Positions 1 through 7,878 of a DNA stretch of 64,000 nucleotides are shown here, one piece after another. The notes under the pieces were generated by a model, which saw only the letters and a list, made by a program, of their open reading frames with translations, searched no databases and was not told where the DNA came from. The translations under genes were made by a program, and so were the position numbers. Each line of letters opens with the position of its first letter. Position 1 is the first letter of the stretch. Source of the stretch: Betaproteobacteria bacterium (GTDB lineage: Bacteria > Pseudomonadota > Gammaproteobacteria > Burkholderiales > Burkholderiaceae_C); the NCBI GenBank assembly GCA_025356445.1, contig JANXSZ010000053.1, forward strand, positions 17,460 through 81,459, in the 5' to 3' direction.

Positions 1-29
1 GTGTGGGACGGCGGTGTTGCAGTGCCAGG

Positions 30-1085
30 TCAATGGTCTTCATTGACAAATTGCTTTTTGAACAGGCTTCGGGTGTCGTACCCCCCGGCTTTCACACCCA
101 GCAGCTCAATGACTTCGACGGGGCCGCGCTTGCCGCCTACATTGCTGGCATGCAAAACAAAACGGAAGGTGGTGGCGATCTGGCGGCGCAAGTCGTCCAA
201 TGGCCAGTTGGACGCTTCAGGGGCCATACGGATCATGTTTTCGAGGCGAGACAAGGCCAGTTGTGCGGTGTCGCTGTGAAATGAGACGGCAGAACCAGGA
301 TGGCCCGTGTTGTAGGCGTCCAGCATGTCGAAGGCTTCAGCACCCCGGATTTCGCCCACGAGGATGCGGTTGGGGCGGTAACGCAGGGTGTGGCGTACCA
401 AGTCACGAATTTGGATGCCATACGCGGGGTTAGCCTCAAAAGCCACATGGTTGGGGGCCAATATGCGTAACTCGGCGGTGTCCTCAATCGTGATAACGCG
501 GTCAGTGTCAGGAATGCACGCGGCCAAAGCATTGAGCAATGCCGTTTTGCCTGAACTGGTGGAGCCGCTGATGATGTAGTTGGCCCGGCTTTTAACCATC
601 CAGTCCATAAATTTCACCAAACCAGCGCCACCGCTCGCAACCTCTTCGTCAGGTGGTCGCTCGCCTGCTTTGCCCAAGCGCACGGAAACAACCTGGTCGA
701 GGCTACCGGCCTGGAGGTAATCGTCCAGCGTGAAATTCCGTGATGAATGGCGGCGAATGGACAGGGATGGCCCCGCAGCAGACACCGGCGGCAGTGTGGC
801 TGCGACCCGCAACCCCGGTAAACGACAATCCAGAAGCAGTGTTGTACTTTTGCCGTTCAAATTGGCCAAAACAGTGATCGCGGCTCTGAGCGACTCCTGG
901 CTGACTTTGAGATCAAGCTGTTCATACTGGCCATGACGCTCCAGCCAGATGTTGCTCGGGCTGTTGACCATGACTTCTTGCACTGCGGAGTCATTCAGGT
1001 ACTCGTACACCGACCCTAAATGGCTGCGCAGCAAGGACTCTGCCCGTTCAAGCAGCTGTTTTGATCCGGTCAAGCTGCTGGTCAT
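30..1085 (-). CDS. virB11: VirB11-type secretion ATPase of a conjugative T4SS
   Basis: This is a hexameric cytoplasmic traffic ATPase that powers type IV secretion pilus assembly and DNA transfer. The protein shows the VirB11/PulE-family plan: an N-terminal domain, then a Walker A (GSTSSGKTALLNAL), an Asp box (ITIEDTAEL), a Walker B-like LVGEIRGAEAFD and a His box (GHPGSAVSFHSDT). I chose the ATG at 1085, which gives about 351 residues, normal for the family, and an ATGA overlap with the stop of virB1; the longer reading from 1133 adds 16 residues inside virB1. Upstream virB1 is in the same operon, and the rest of the secretion operon presumably lies beyond the left edge. The 29 bases after the stop show nothing. 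The family is certain; the exact system type is not. Confidence 0.93.
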   Translation of the reverse strand: MTSSLTGSKQLLERAESLLRSHLGSVYEYLNDSAVQEVMVNSPSNIWLERHGQYEQLDLKVSQESLRAAITVLANLNGKSTTLLLDCRLPGLRVAATLPPVSAAGPSLSIRRHSSRNFTLDDYLQAGSLDQVVSVRLGKAGERPPDEEVASGGAGLVKFMDWMVKSRANYIISGSTSSGKTALLNALAACIPDTDRVITIEDTAELRILAPNHVAFEANPAYGIQIRDLVRHTLRYRPNRILVGEIRGAEAFDMLDAYNTGHPGSAVSFHSDTAQLALSRLENMIRMAPEASNWPLDDLRRQIATTFRFVLHASNVGGKRGPVEVIELLGVKAGGYDTRSLFKKQFVNEDH

Positions 1086-1687
1086 GGGCTTGACTCCGAC
1101 GGCGACTGAAGGGCTGTTCGGGTGTGCTCCCATACGCCCATGCCACCTGTCGATGCGTTGGCCAGTGCGTTTGGACGATGTACTGCGCTATGGGTTACTG
1201 GCCCTGGCAGTAACCCATAGACTTGTGGGCTTGTGAGATGGCGCTGCAAGCGCTGGTACACGCCGTTGGCGTACTTAACGCGTTTCCAAGGCGTGCTGGC
1301 GTTGTAGGCACCGACTGCATTCCAGGTCAAGCCTAGCCTTTGCACGTTGTTGAACAAAATCCATGCCCCCACGTCCGCGTTGACACAGGGCTTGTACAGA
1401 TCATCACGGCCAATACCAAACTTGAACAGCGTTGGCAGCCAAGAGTCGTTGATTTGCATCAAGCCATAGTCAGTAGAGCCATCTTTGTTGGCACCACTGA
1501 GTGCTTTAGGTTTGAAGCCGGATTCTTGCTCTGCAATGGAGCGCAGCAGCGCGTAGTTCAGCTGGTATTTGTAAGCAGCAAGCTGAAGGCATTGCTCAAC
1601 TTCAAGCGACGGCTCTGCACCCCAGGCACTGAAGCCGAGTACCCAACCTAGACCAACGAGACAAGCACAACGCCGCACGGTAGACAC
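1082..1687 (-). CDS. virB1: VirB1-like lytic transglycosylase
   Basis: This is a periplasmic muramidase that opens the peptidoglycan locally so the conjugation machine can cross the envelope. A signal peptide is visible (basic start, hydrophobic stretch, AWGAEPS cleavage region near residue 24). The SLT fold follows, with the catalytic Glu in IAEQESGF, then YGLMQIN and NAVGAYNAS, the three hallmark motifs. Length is 201 residues. The start codon is GTG at 1687; a second GTG three codons later is possible. It is the first gene of the leftward operon, overlaps virB11 by an ATGA, and lies divergent to the mobilisation genes. Upstream are two short inverted repeats (1721-1744 and 1773-1799). Chromosomal SLT enzymes are an alternative, but the virB11 coupling argues for the conjugative role. 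Confidence 0.9.
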   Translation of the reverse strand: MSTVRRCACLVGLGWVLGFSAWGAEPSLEVEQCLQLAAYKYQLNYALLRSIAEQESGFKPKALSGANKDGSTDYGLMQINDSWLPTLFKFGIGRDDLYKPCVNADVGAWILFNNVQRLGLTWNAVGAYNASTPWKRVKYANGVYQRLQRHLTSPQVYGLLPGPVTHSAVHRPNALANASTGGMGVWEHTRTALQSPSESSP

Positions 1688-1720
1688 CCTGTATGCCCCC
1701 TGACCGTGGGGGAGAAGGAT

Positions 1721-1744
1721 GCTGGAGCTTTTTAAGGCTCCAGC
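1721..1744. repeat. 8-bp inverted repeat upstream of virB1
   Basis: GCTGGAGC (1721-1728) is mirrored by GCTCCAGC (1737-1744) around an 8-base loop. It sits 34-57 bases upstream of the virB1 GTG start and would form a hairpin in the virB1 leader, or be an operator. It is not followed by a long T-run in the virB1 direction, so a terminator is less likely. Confidence 0.5.
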
Positions 1745-1772
1745 TTCCAGCAGGGCAGCTTGGAGGTTCCAC

Positions 1773-1799
1773 CCTATGCGATGGGTCTAATCGCATAGG
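1773..1799. promoter_or_regulatory. 10-bp perfect inverted repeat, candidate operator or hairpin
   Basis: CCTATGCGAT (1773-1782) and ATCGCATAGG (1790-1799) are perfect complements separated by 7 bases. The site lies 86-112 bases upstream of virB1. It could be the operator of the secretion operon or part of an oriT. No regulator gene is adjacent inside the window. Confidence 0.5.
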
Positions 1800-1990
1800 T
1801 ACGTTTTTATCTAGTTGTCAATGGTTTGAGGTTTTTTGCCGCTCACGAAAAGTGAACTATTTATAGCGAAACTTGACACCACAATATGGAATTTGTTAAT
1901 TATTTGAAAATTAAACCTTTTAAATTCAATGACATACAAAAGCCAAAGATTTAAAGACCACAATGGATTAATGGACTTACCCAAAGGATT

Positions 1991-2022
1991 CCCCGATATG
2001 GTGCATATATGTCATATCGGGG
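1991..2022. promoter_or_regulatory. Perfect 10-bp inverted repeat in the mobilisation control region
   Basis: CCCCGATATG (1991-2000) is mirrored by CATATCGGGG (2013-2022) with a 12-base AT-rich spacer. The arms nearly extend outward (TTCCCC against GGGGGAA with one extra G). It lies beside the GGATTTAAGG direct repeats. An inverted repeat next to short iterons is the usual architecture of relaxase recognition regions, but an operator is equally possible. Confidence 0.5.
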
Positions 2023-2031
2023 GAAGACAAA

Positions 2032-2053
2032 GGATTTAAGGGGGGATTTAAGG
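2032..2053. repeat. Direct repeats of GGATTTAAGG
   Basis: Two identical 10-mers (2032-2041 and 2044-2053) are separated by two bases, a 12-bp period, with a partial copy AAAGGATT at 1983-1990 and a looser AAGATTTAAAG further left. The near-helical period suggests cooperative protein binding, as in iterons of replication or transfer origins. Confidence 0.55.
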
Positions 2054-2173
2054 AAAATGCTTTAAATGTGAATGGAATCAGAGGGTTACAAATGATTTGA
2101 ACGAACCGTAGAACATTGCATTCTGCGCATCTATTTAGAACCGATTGACACTTTATCACAGTTTTGTACGGTT

Positions 2174-2200
2174 TTGCTGCTTTTTGTTGCAGTGCAGCAA
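2174..2200. repeat. 7-bp inverted repeat before the relaxase operon
   Basis: TTGCTGC (2174-2180) and GCAGCAA (2194-2200) flank a 13-base loop about 50 bases upstream of the first rightward gene. It could be a leader hairpin or an operator; nothing decides between them. Confidence 0.35.
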
Positions 2201-2248
2201 TGAGCGGCACTCACACTTGTTTTTCAGCAAAATTGCAACAATTCATGC

Positions 2249-2689
2249 ATGAACTCTGAAATCAGCCCCAAGTTGCCCCAGCGCTTCATCAGCAATATGC
2301 AATTGCTACATGCGCGTTATGAAGGTTGGCTCACTGACTTCACAGGCGAACCCCAAAACTCAAACGTGATTGCAAGACCATCTTTATTTGTCTTGGACAA
2401 GCAAGGACTGATGTACTCGACATCCTCACACCAAGCCCGAGTTAGCCTGCTGGCCGAGCAATTGGCTGGCTTTGAATTCTTGGACTGGTCAGCCTATGAC
2501 CCTGTCTCAAACCATCTGTGGGATTCCCTTTCACAGAGTTACAGCGACTTTCTGGTGCAGTACCCACACGCGCAGCCCTGCATCCGCAACCGAGCTACAT
2601 GTGCGCAGGCTGTTGCACGATTTCTATTGGCAACCGACTGTGTGACGCAAACGTCGCCATCCGCAACCGAGTCCATCAACCCATGCTGA
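2249..2689 (+). CDS. Hypothetical protein, first gene of the mobilisation operon
   Basis: A 146-residue soluble protein I do not recognise. It has no signal peptide or membrane segment. The middle carries aromatic-rich stretches (FEFLDWSAYD, LSQSYSDF) and the C-terminus several Cys (PCIRNRATC, ATDCVT). It is the first gene of the rightward operon and its stop overlaps the relaxase start by 7 bases, so the two are translationally coupled. Function in conjugation is inferred from position only. The start ATG follows directly on the repeat-rich control region. Confidence 0.65.
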   Translation: MNSEISPKLPQRFISNMQLLHARYEGWLTDFTGEPQNSNVIARPSLFVLDKQGLMYSTSSHQARVSLLAEQLAGFEFLDWSAYDPVSNHLWDSLSQSYSDFLVQYPHAQPCIRNRATCAQAVARFLLATDCVTQTSPSATESINPC

Positions 2690-4761
2690 TAGACGCAAGC
2701 ACTGCTGGAGCGTTAGGACTGATTGTTTTCGGCGCTTTTGTCGTTTGGTCGCAACTCAAGCGGCGAATGCCCCCCAGTGCCATTCAAAGTTCGACTGCCA
2801 CCCTGCAAGCCATACCACCAGGCCTACCCCTACAGCGCCCCAAGACACAGATGCAAATCCAGTGCGCCACTGACCTGTTGGTCAACACAGGCACCCTTGG
2901 AGAAGTTGAAAAAATACGTACCCGGCTTGGCTTGAGTCCAGCTAATTTTGAGCGCGATGTTGTGCCACTGCTGCACCGTTTAACGGAGTATGTTCAGTAT
3001 CTGCCTGCAAGCGAATCGCATCACCACGCCCACCCAGGTGGCCTTCTTCAGCATACGCTGGAGGTTGCAGCGCACGCCTTGGCACTGCGCCAGGGTTACA
3101 AGTTGCCCCTTGGGGCCAGTCCTGAAGATCAGATCCGCCTGAGTGCAGTCTGGAGCTACGGCGTGCTGATTGCTGCTTTGCTGCATGACATTGGTAAGCC
3201 TGTCGCCGATGTAGTGGTACAACTTTACGGCCAAAACATCCATGTACCTGTCGCTCGCTGGAGCGGTCTCGCGGGTAGCATGGTGCAAGCCGCAGAAACG
3301 CCGGGCACCACGGCCATTACGCACTACACCGTCGCATTTCCAACGGAGCGCGACTACCAAGCCCACCAGCGTCTTCCCTTGATGCTGCTACACGCCCTTC
3401 TCTCGCCCAGCAGTATGCAGTGGCTGGCAACCGATGCCAACCTGATGCAAGAACTGATGGCCTATCTGGAAGGTGAGACAGCGACTTCCGAAAAACCATC
3501 TGCTATTCGCGACATCATCACCCGCGCCGATTCGCTGTCTGTAGCCACCAACTTGGCACAGGGCAGTCGAATCCGTTTCTCCACAGCGCGCAGCGTGCCC
3601 CTGATTGAGCGCTTGATGAAGGGTTTGCGCACTTTGCTGAGCGAAGGTCTTTTAGCCATTAACCGTCCTGGTGCAGCCGTCTTTGTGGATCCAGACGGGG
3701 TGCATTTATGGATAGTTGCAGGTGTGGCCGCCGATCAAACGCGCAAACTATTGGAGCAACGAGAAGAGAAAATAGCTGGTGCAGCCGGTCTTCCCACAGA
3801 CAACACCCGGTTCTTTGACACTTGGGCGGAATACGGATCACTGGTGCAGCCTGACAAAGCCTTTGGCAAAGGGTCAGTTTGGTGGGTACGCATTGAAATT
3901 GAGGATTGGAGCCAAGTGCTCACGGTGCTTAAGTTTCCGCTGGACAAGTTGTTCGCCGCTGGGCAACCTCGGCCAGCGGCGTTGCAGGGCTGCATTACCC
4001 CGGTTGACCCCAAAACTGACCGCAAAACCAATTCGGACGCTGACGCAGTACATCAGCTCCAACCTGCTGATACAGAGCGTTCTGAAGCAGTTTTTTCCGA
4101 TGAAAGTACACAGACTATCCCCGTGACAATGGAGGCGACAAGCTGGAACAATGCGCCTGTACCTGCACAGATTGGAGCATCTGAAGCAGGGCCTGAGTTT
4201 CTGGATGAGGCCGAAACAGCAACCATGAGTCCTCATGTTCGTAGCCATCTTGGTCAAGCCGTGCAGGCTATGCCCAACGGTGTTGCCGCCCCCAAAGCGC
4301 TCTTTAAAAACCCTCGGGTTAAACCTCAACCGAACGCCGACAGCTTCATGGCGTGGGTTCAGAACGGACTGGGGACAGGCGAGGTGAACTTCAACGAAAG
4401 CGATGCAGTTGTGCATTTCGTTAAAGAAGGGATGTTGCTGGTCACGCCTCGGGCTTTCAGGATCTACCTGGAATCAACCCCTTTCATCGGCTCTATTGGT
4501 GCATCCAAAGACGAGCTGAGGGCGTTGCAGACCGAAATCCAAAAGGCGGGCTATATCGCCAGAAATTCGAGCGACAAGTCCAGCTTTCACTACTGGCAAG
4601 TGCAGCAGGGTGATGGCGAGCCTGGGGCCGTCATCACGACCTATTTGGTTCCCAACCCACAGGCCTACATCAGGCCTGTGCCCGCACCGAACGAGCTGCT
4701 GAAGCGATGCGATGCACCGCCCAAAAGATTGCCCCCAAAGAACCCACATCCCTCTGTGTAA
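2683..4761 (+). CDS. traI: MobH-family relaxase (TraI_2 domain)
   Basis: This is a DNA relaxase of the MobH family, which nicks the element at oriT and leads the strand into the recipient. Around residues 105-170 it has the TraI_2 HD-like signature: a His cluster followed by HPGGLLQHTLEV, then LLHDIGKP. The C-terminal part (from NADSFMAWVQNGL onward) matches the TraI_2_C region. A hydrophobic N-terminus (LGLIVFGAFVVW) suggests membrane contact. I chose the ATG at 2683, giving about 692 residues and a short overlap with the preceding gene; the longer frame from 2518 lies wholly inside that gene and is low-complexity nonsense. MobH relaxases are typical of SXT/R391, PFGI-1 and related integrative elements and pair with TraD coupling proteins, as here. 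Confidence 0.9.
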   Translation: MLIDASTAGALGLIVFGAFVVWSQLKRRMPPSAIQSSTATLQAIPPGLPLQRPKTQMQIQCATDLLVNTGTLGEVEKIRTRLGLSPANFERDVVPLLHRLTEYVQYLPASESHHHAHPGGLLQHTLEVAAHALALRQGYKLPLGASPEDQIRLSAVWSYGVLIAALLHDIGKPVADVVVQLYGQNIHVPVARWSGLAGSMVQAAETPGTTAITHYTVAFPTERDYQAHQRLPLMLLHALLSPSSMQWLATDANLMQELMAYLEGETATSEKPSAIRDIITRADSLSVATNLAQGSRIRFSTARSVPLIERLMKGLRTLLSEGLLAINRPGAAVFVDPDGVHLWIVAGVAADQTRKLLEQREEKIAGAAGLPTDNTRFFDTWAEYGSLVQPDKAFGKGSVWWVRIEIEDWSQVLTVLKFPLDKLFAAGQPRPAALQGCITPVDPKTDRKTNSDADAVHQLQPADTERSEAVFSDESTQTIPVTMEATSWNNAPVPAQIGASEAGPEFLDEAETATMSPHVRSHLGQAVQAMPNGVAAPKALFKNPRVKPQPNADSFMAWVQNGLGTGEVNFNESDAVVHFVKEGMLLVTPRAFRIYLESTPFIGSIGASKDELRALQTEIQKAGYIARNSSDKSSFHYWQVQQGDGEPGAVITTYLVPNPQAYIRPVPAPNELLKRCDAPPKRLPPKNPHPSV

Positions 4762-4782
4762 CCCATCACTCTGGTGCCGCTG

Positions 4783-5085
4783 ATGCAAAACATCGTATTC
4801 TCAGATCCTGTGAAATTTGTCTACTCCGTCAAGGTGAATGAGTCTGGAGGTGGGCTGAAATACCGCTTAGGCCGCTTGCTGCGCAGCTGGGCACAAACCC
4901 TGGATGGGCGGTGGTCACTGAGTATTGACATTAAAACGGAACCGCATATTGGTCGTGGTCGGGAAGCCGAATGCATCAACCAGGGCTTGCGTCTGATAAG
5001 TCACAGCGTAAGGACTGAAACACACTCGGAAGCGTTGGAGGGCATTCTGCGAACCAAGTGCAGCAACCTCTACCCCGAACCATGA
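4783..5085 (+). CDS. Small hypothetical protein between relaxase and coupling protein
   Basis: A 100-residue protein (ATG at 4783; a GTG at 4774 is an alternative). No family recognised. It is basic in the middle (KYRLGRLLRSWAQ) and has no membrane segment. Its TGA overlaps the traD ATG as ATGA, so it is coupled to the coupling-protein gene and belongs to the same operon. It may be an accessory mobilisation protein; this is inferred only from position. Confidence 0.6.
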   Translation: MQNIVFSDPVKFVYSVKVNESGGGLKYRLGRLLRSWAQTLDGRWSLSIDIKTEPHIGRGREAECINQGLRLISHSVRTETHSEALEGILRTKCSNLYPEP

Positions 5086-7190
5086 GCTATCCCATTGACA
5101 ACCCTTTTCGTCCACCGATGGAGTTCTTTGCTTCTGTGGCATCTTGTTTCAGTGCATTGGCGATTGCAGTGGGGTCACCATGGGTTGGATTCAGCGCCTG
5201 GGCAACTTGGGGTATTTGCGTGGGATTGGTTGTCCATGCAGTATGGCGACTGAAGCAAGGTATCGCTGTTGTCCGGTTCCAAATGAACCTGCGCTGGCTC
5301 CCCAAATATGAACTGACCAGCGACCAGATTCCGTTTGGCACCAAAGAGCTGTTTTTAGGTATGGGGTTTTGGTGGGATCAGCGTCATACACAACGGCTGT
5401 ATCTCGCCCGCATGCCTAAAAACCGCCATCTCCGGGCACGCAACGACCTTTATGAACGAGCGCGGCAGTTCACAAGAGACCATCCAAACAGCCGCTTCAC
5501 CCCGTTGCTGAACCTGGAAAGCCGCTGGAATCCGGTGTCTCCCCTCCCCCCGGTAGGTGGTGATCCGGCAATCCATGGTATTGAGCCGGACGAGCGGCCT
5601 ATTTGGACGGCCTTGAGTGAGCGCGTTGGCCATACGGTTGTGCTGGGCACAACACGCGTCGGCAAAACACGCTTGGCCGAGCTGCTCATCACCCAAGACA
5701 TCCGCCGAGGCGACGTGGTGATCGTGTTTGACCCTAAGGGCGACGTGCAGCTGCTTAAACGCATGTACGCCGAGGCCAAGCGCAGCGGTCGGGAGAAGGA
5801 TTTCTGGTTTTTTCATCTGGGCTACCCCGAACTGTCCGACAAATACAGCCCGATCTCCACCATCGGGCGTATCACTGAGGTGGCGACTCGCATTGCCAAT
5901 GCGTTACCCGGTGAAGGGCAAAGTCAGGCGTTCAAAGAGTTTGTGTGGCTCTTCATCAACGTGATCGCCCGTGCTATCTCCGCGCTCGGCATGAACCCCA
6001 CCTACACCTTGATTTACCAGTACGCGGTGGATGTGGATGCACTGGGCCAGCAGTATTTCAATTTTTGGCTCAACAGAGATCACCCTGGGTGGCAGGGTCA
6101 AATGCAAAGCATTCCAAGCAAGGAGTTGGAGACGCTGATTAAAAAGACAGGTCGCACAGTCGAGGTACTGGAGTTTTTAGCGTTGCTGCGCGAACAAAAC
6201 TGGCATGACCCCGTAGCCGATGGTTTGGTATCGGTGTTGTCCAACGACAAGACCCGGTTCCAAATGCTCATCAATTCGCTCTACCCGCTTCTGGAAAAGC
6301 TCACCACAGGCAAGGTCAGCGAATTGCTGAGTCCAGCCTGGGATGATTTGAACGACCGCCGCAGGGTGTTCGACTGGGACAAAATCATGAACATGGGCGG
6401 GATCGCCTATGTCGGACTGGACTCTCTGTCCGACCATGAAGTGGCGGCAGCGGTGGGCAATGCCATGTTTGCCGATCTGACGTCAACGGCAGGTCGCCGC
6501 TACAAATTTGGCACCAACTATGGGCAAAGCAGGGGCCAAGACGTTGACAAGTCGACCAAGGTGGCCATTCATGCCGACGAGTTCAACGAACTCATTGGCG
6601 ACGAATTTGTGCCTCTCCTGAACAAGGCCGGTGGCGCAGGCTACCAAGTCACGGTGTACACCCAAACATGGTCTGACGTGGAGGCCAAAATTGGTAATCA
6701 GGCCAAAGCGGCTCAAATCGGCGGGAATTTGAACACCCTGGTGATGCTGCGCGTCAAAACCACAGACACGGCTGAGATTCTCACGGAGCAATTGCCTATG
6801 GTGGAGGTGTATTCCACGACCACCGATTCGGGCACTTCCGATGTTCAAAATCCCGATGATTTTGCGGACTTCAGCTCGCGCTCTGGGGACAGATTGACAA
6901 CGCGCGAAGTGCCCATGATTCAACCAGCGGATCTGGTTCAGTTGCCCAAGGGGCAGGCCTTTGCTTTGCTCGAAGGTGGGCAACTGGCCAAGATACGTTT
7001 GCCGCTAGCGATGGGGGACGCCAGCGATATTCACTGGCCAGTGAATTTGGCCGCTGCCTTCGACGGGATGCACGCGCAGTATCAGCGCTATGTAGACCGA
7101 GTTGAACACAACTCTGCCTTACCACCTGGTGCCTTCGATGGCCGCCCACAAGATGAGCTAACCGTAGAGGGCACAGGCGGTAGCTACTAA
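5082..7190 (+). CDS. traD: TraD/VirD4-type conjugative coupling ATPase
   Basis: This is a type IV coupling protein: an inner-membrane, FtsK-like hexameric ATPase that delivers the relaxase-DNA complex to the secretion channel. Two N-terminal hydrophobic segments (residues about 12-55) anchor it. Walker A is GTTRVGKTRL near residue 189, the following strand is VVIVFDPKGDVQLL, and Walker B is the HADEFNEL stretch near residue 497. GTNYGQSRGQ and VTVYTQTWSD are typical of the SXT/PFGI-type TraD group. I chose the ATG at 5082 for the ATGA overlap with the preceding gene; the frame is open upstream. Length is about 702 residues, normal for this group. It stands directly after the MobH relaxase, its expected partner. 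Confidence 0.92.
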   Translation: MSYPIDNPFRPPMEFFASVASCFSALAIAVGSPWVGFSAWATWGICVGLVVHAVWRLKQGIAVVRFQMNLRWLPKYELTSDQIPFGTKELFLGMGFWWDQRHTQRLYLARMPKNRHLRARNDLYERARQFTRDHPNSRFTPLLNLESRWNPVSPLPPVGGDPAIHGIEPDERPIWTALSERVGHTVVLGTTRVGKTRLAELLITQDIRRGDVVIVFDPKGDVQLLKRMYAEAKRSGREKDFWFFHLGYPELSDKYSPISTIGRITEVATRIANALPGEGQSQAFKEFVWLFINVIARAISALGMNPTYTLIYQYAVDVDALGQQYFNFWLNRDHPGWQGQMQSIPSKELETLIKKTGRTVEVLEFLALLREQNWHDPVADGLVSVLSNDKTRFQMLINSLYPLLEKLTTGKVSELLSPAWDDLNDRRRVFDWDKIMNMGGIAYVGLDSLSDHEVAAAVGNAMFADLTSTAGRRYKFGTNYGQSRGQDVDKSTKVAIHADEFNELIGDEFVPLLNKAGGAGYQVTVYTQTWSDVEAKIGNQAKAAQIGGNLNTLVMLRVKTTDTAEILTEQLPMVEVYSTTTDSGTSDVQNPDDFADFSSRSGDRLTTREVPMIQPADLVQLPKGQAFALLEGGQLAKIRLPLAMGDASDIHWPVNLAAAFDGMHAQYQRYVDRVEHNSALPPGAFDGRPQDELTVEGTGGSY

Positions 7191-7233
7191 CCCAACAGAA
7201 CGAACTGCAACAGATGCTGTCTTTGCGCCGTTC

Positions 7234-7878
7234 ATGCTCGCATGGCGATTGGTTATGGCGATGCTTGTCCTCTGGTTTGTGTCCGTGGCGATCCAAATTG
7301 GATGGGTTCGGTGGCATCACTTGAATCCCGCACAGCACATGGAATCCCTGATTGGCTACTACGTCGATCAATCTAAGGGCGAAAATGCCTACGTTGAGCT
7401 GATTGCCGACAAAGCCTATTGGCTTGTGTTTGAAGCCACTTCAGCTCAAAGCCTGATGACTGCGCCGACCACAGCGCCGAAGGGTGCTGTTGCGCCCAAC
7501 GTGGGATTGGCAACACGGCGTGGGTTTTGGGCTGCATTCCGACCTGATTTACTGGTGGCTGGCTACGCAACCGTGCTTTTTGGCGTCAAGTTGGGACTGG
7601 TTTCTATCGCTGGATGCCTGTTTTTCTTGCTTATGGTGGCCGCAGGGGTGGACGGCATGGTGCAGCGCTTTGTGCGCCGTGCTTGTGGCGGTTATGAGTC
7701 CTCCGCGTTGTACCATCGGGCTAAGCTGTATGGCTGGCGACTGCTTCCTCCCTTGGCCGCTGGCCTGTTCTTTTGCATCCCCCTTTCTTTTGACCCTGCA
7801 TGGATTTTTCTGCCTACAGCCATTTGCAGCGCACTAATGCTGCGTGTTCAAGTAACTTTCTACAAAAAATACCTCTAG
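7234..7878 (+). CDS. DUF4400 integrating-element membrane protein
   Basis: A 214-residue inner-membrane protein with hydrophobic segments near the start (LVMAMLVLWFVSVAIQIGW), two around residues 110-145 and further ones at the C-terminus. The RFVRRACGGYESSALYHRAK stretch between helices is the hallmark I associate with the DUF4400 family, found next to TraD in integrative conjugative elements. Its molecular role is not known. The start ATG at 7234 is the first in a frame that has a stop at 7165-7167 and no GTG or TTG between. It follows traD by 43 bases and overlaps the recombinase frame at its 3' end. Confidence 0.82.
   Translation: MLAWRLVMAMLVLWFVSVAIQIGWVRWHHLNPAQHMESLIGYYVDQSKGENAYVELIADKAYWLVFEATSAQSLMTAPTTAPKGAVAPNVGLATRRGFWAAFRPDLLVAGYATVLFGVKLGLVSIAGCLFFLLMVAAGVDGMVQRFVRRACGGYESSALYHRAKLYGWRLLPPLAAGLFFCIPLSFDPAWIFLPTAICSALMLRVQVTFYKKYL

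Larger units (their letters stand above)
1688..2248. other. AT-rich intergenic control region, candidate oriT
   Basis: A 561-base stretch without a convincing gene separates the divergent virB1 and relaxase transcription units. It is clearly richer in A+T than its flanks and holds several inverted repeats and a pair of 10-bp direct repeats, listed separately. The position, beside a relaxase gene and between secretion and mobilisation operons, fits an origin of transfer and/or a divergent promoter-operator region. The nick site cannot be identified by eye. A 77-codon reading frame on the minus strand (1977-2210) is regarded as chance. Confidence 0.5.

Noticed and set aside
2518..2682. N-terminal extension of the relaxase
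   Set aside because: The stretch lies in the coding frame overlap of the preceding gene, is Cys-rich nonsense, and a good ATG exists at 2683.
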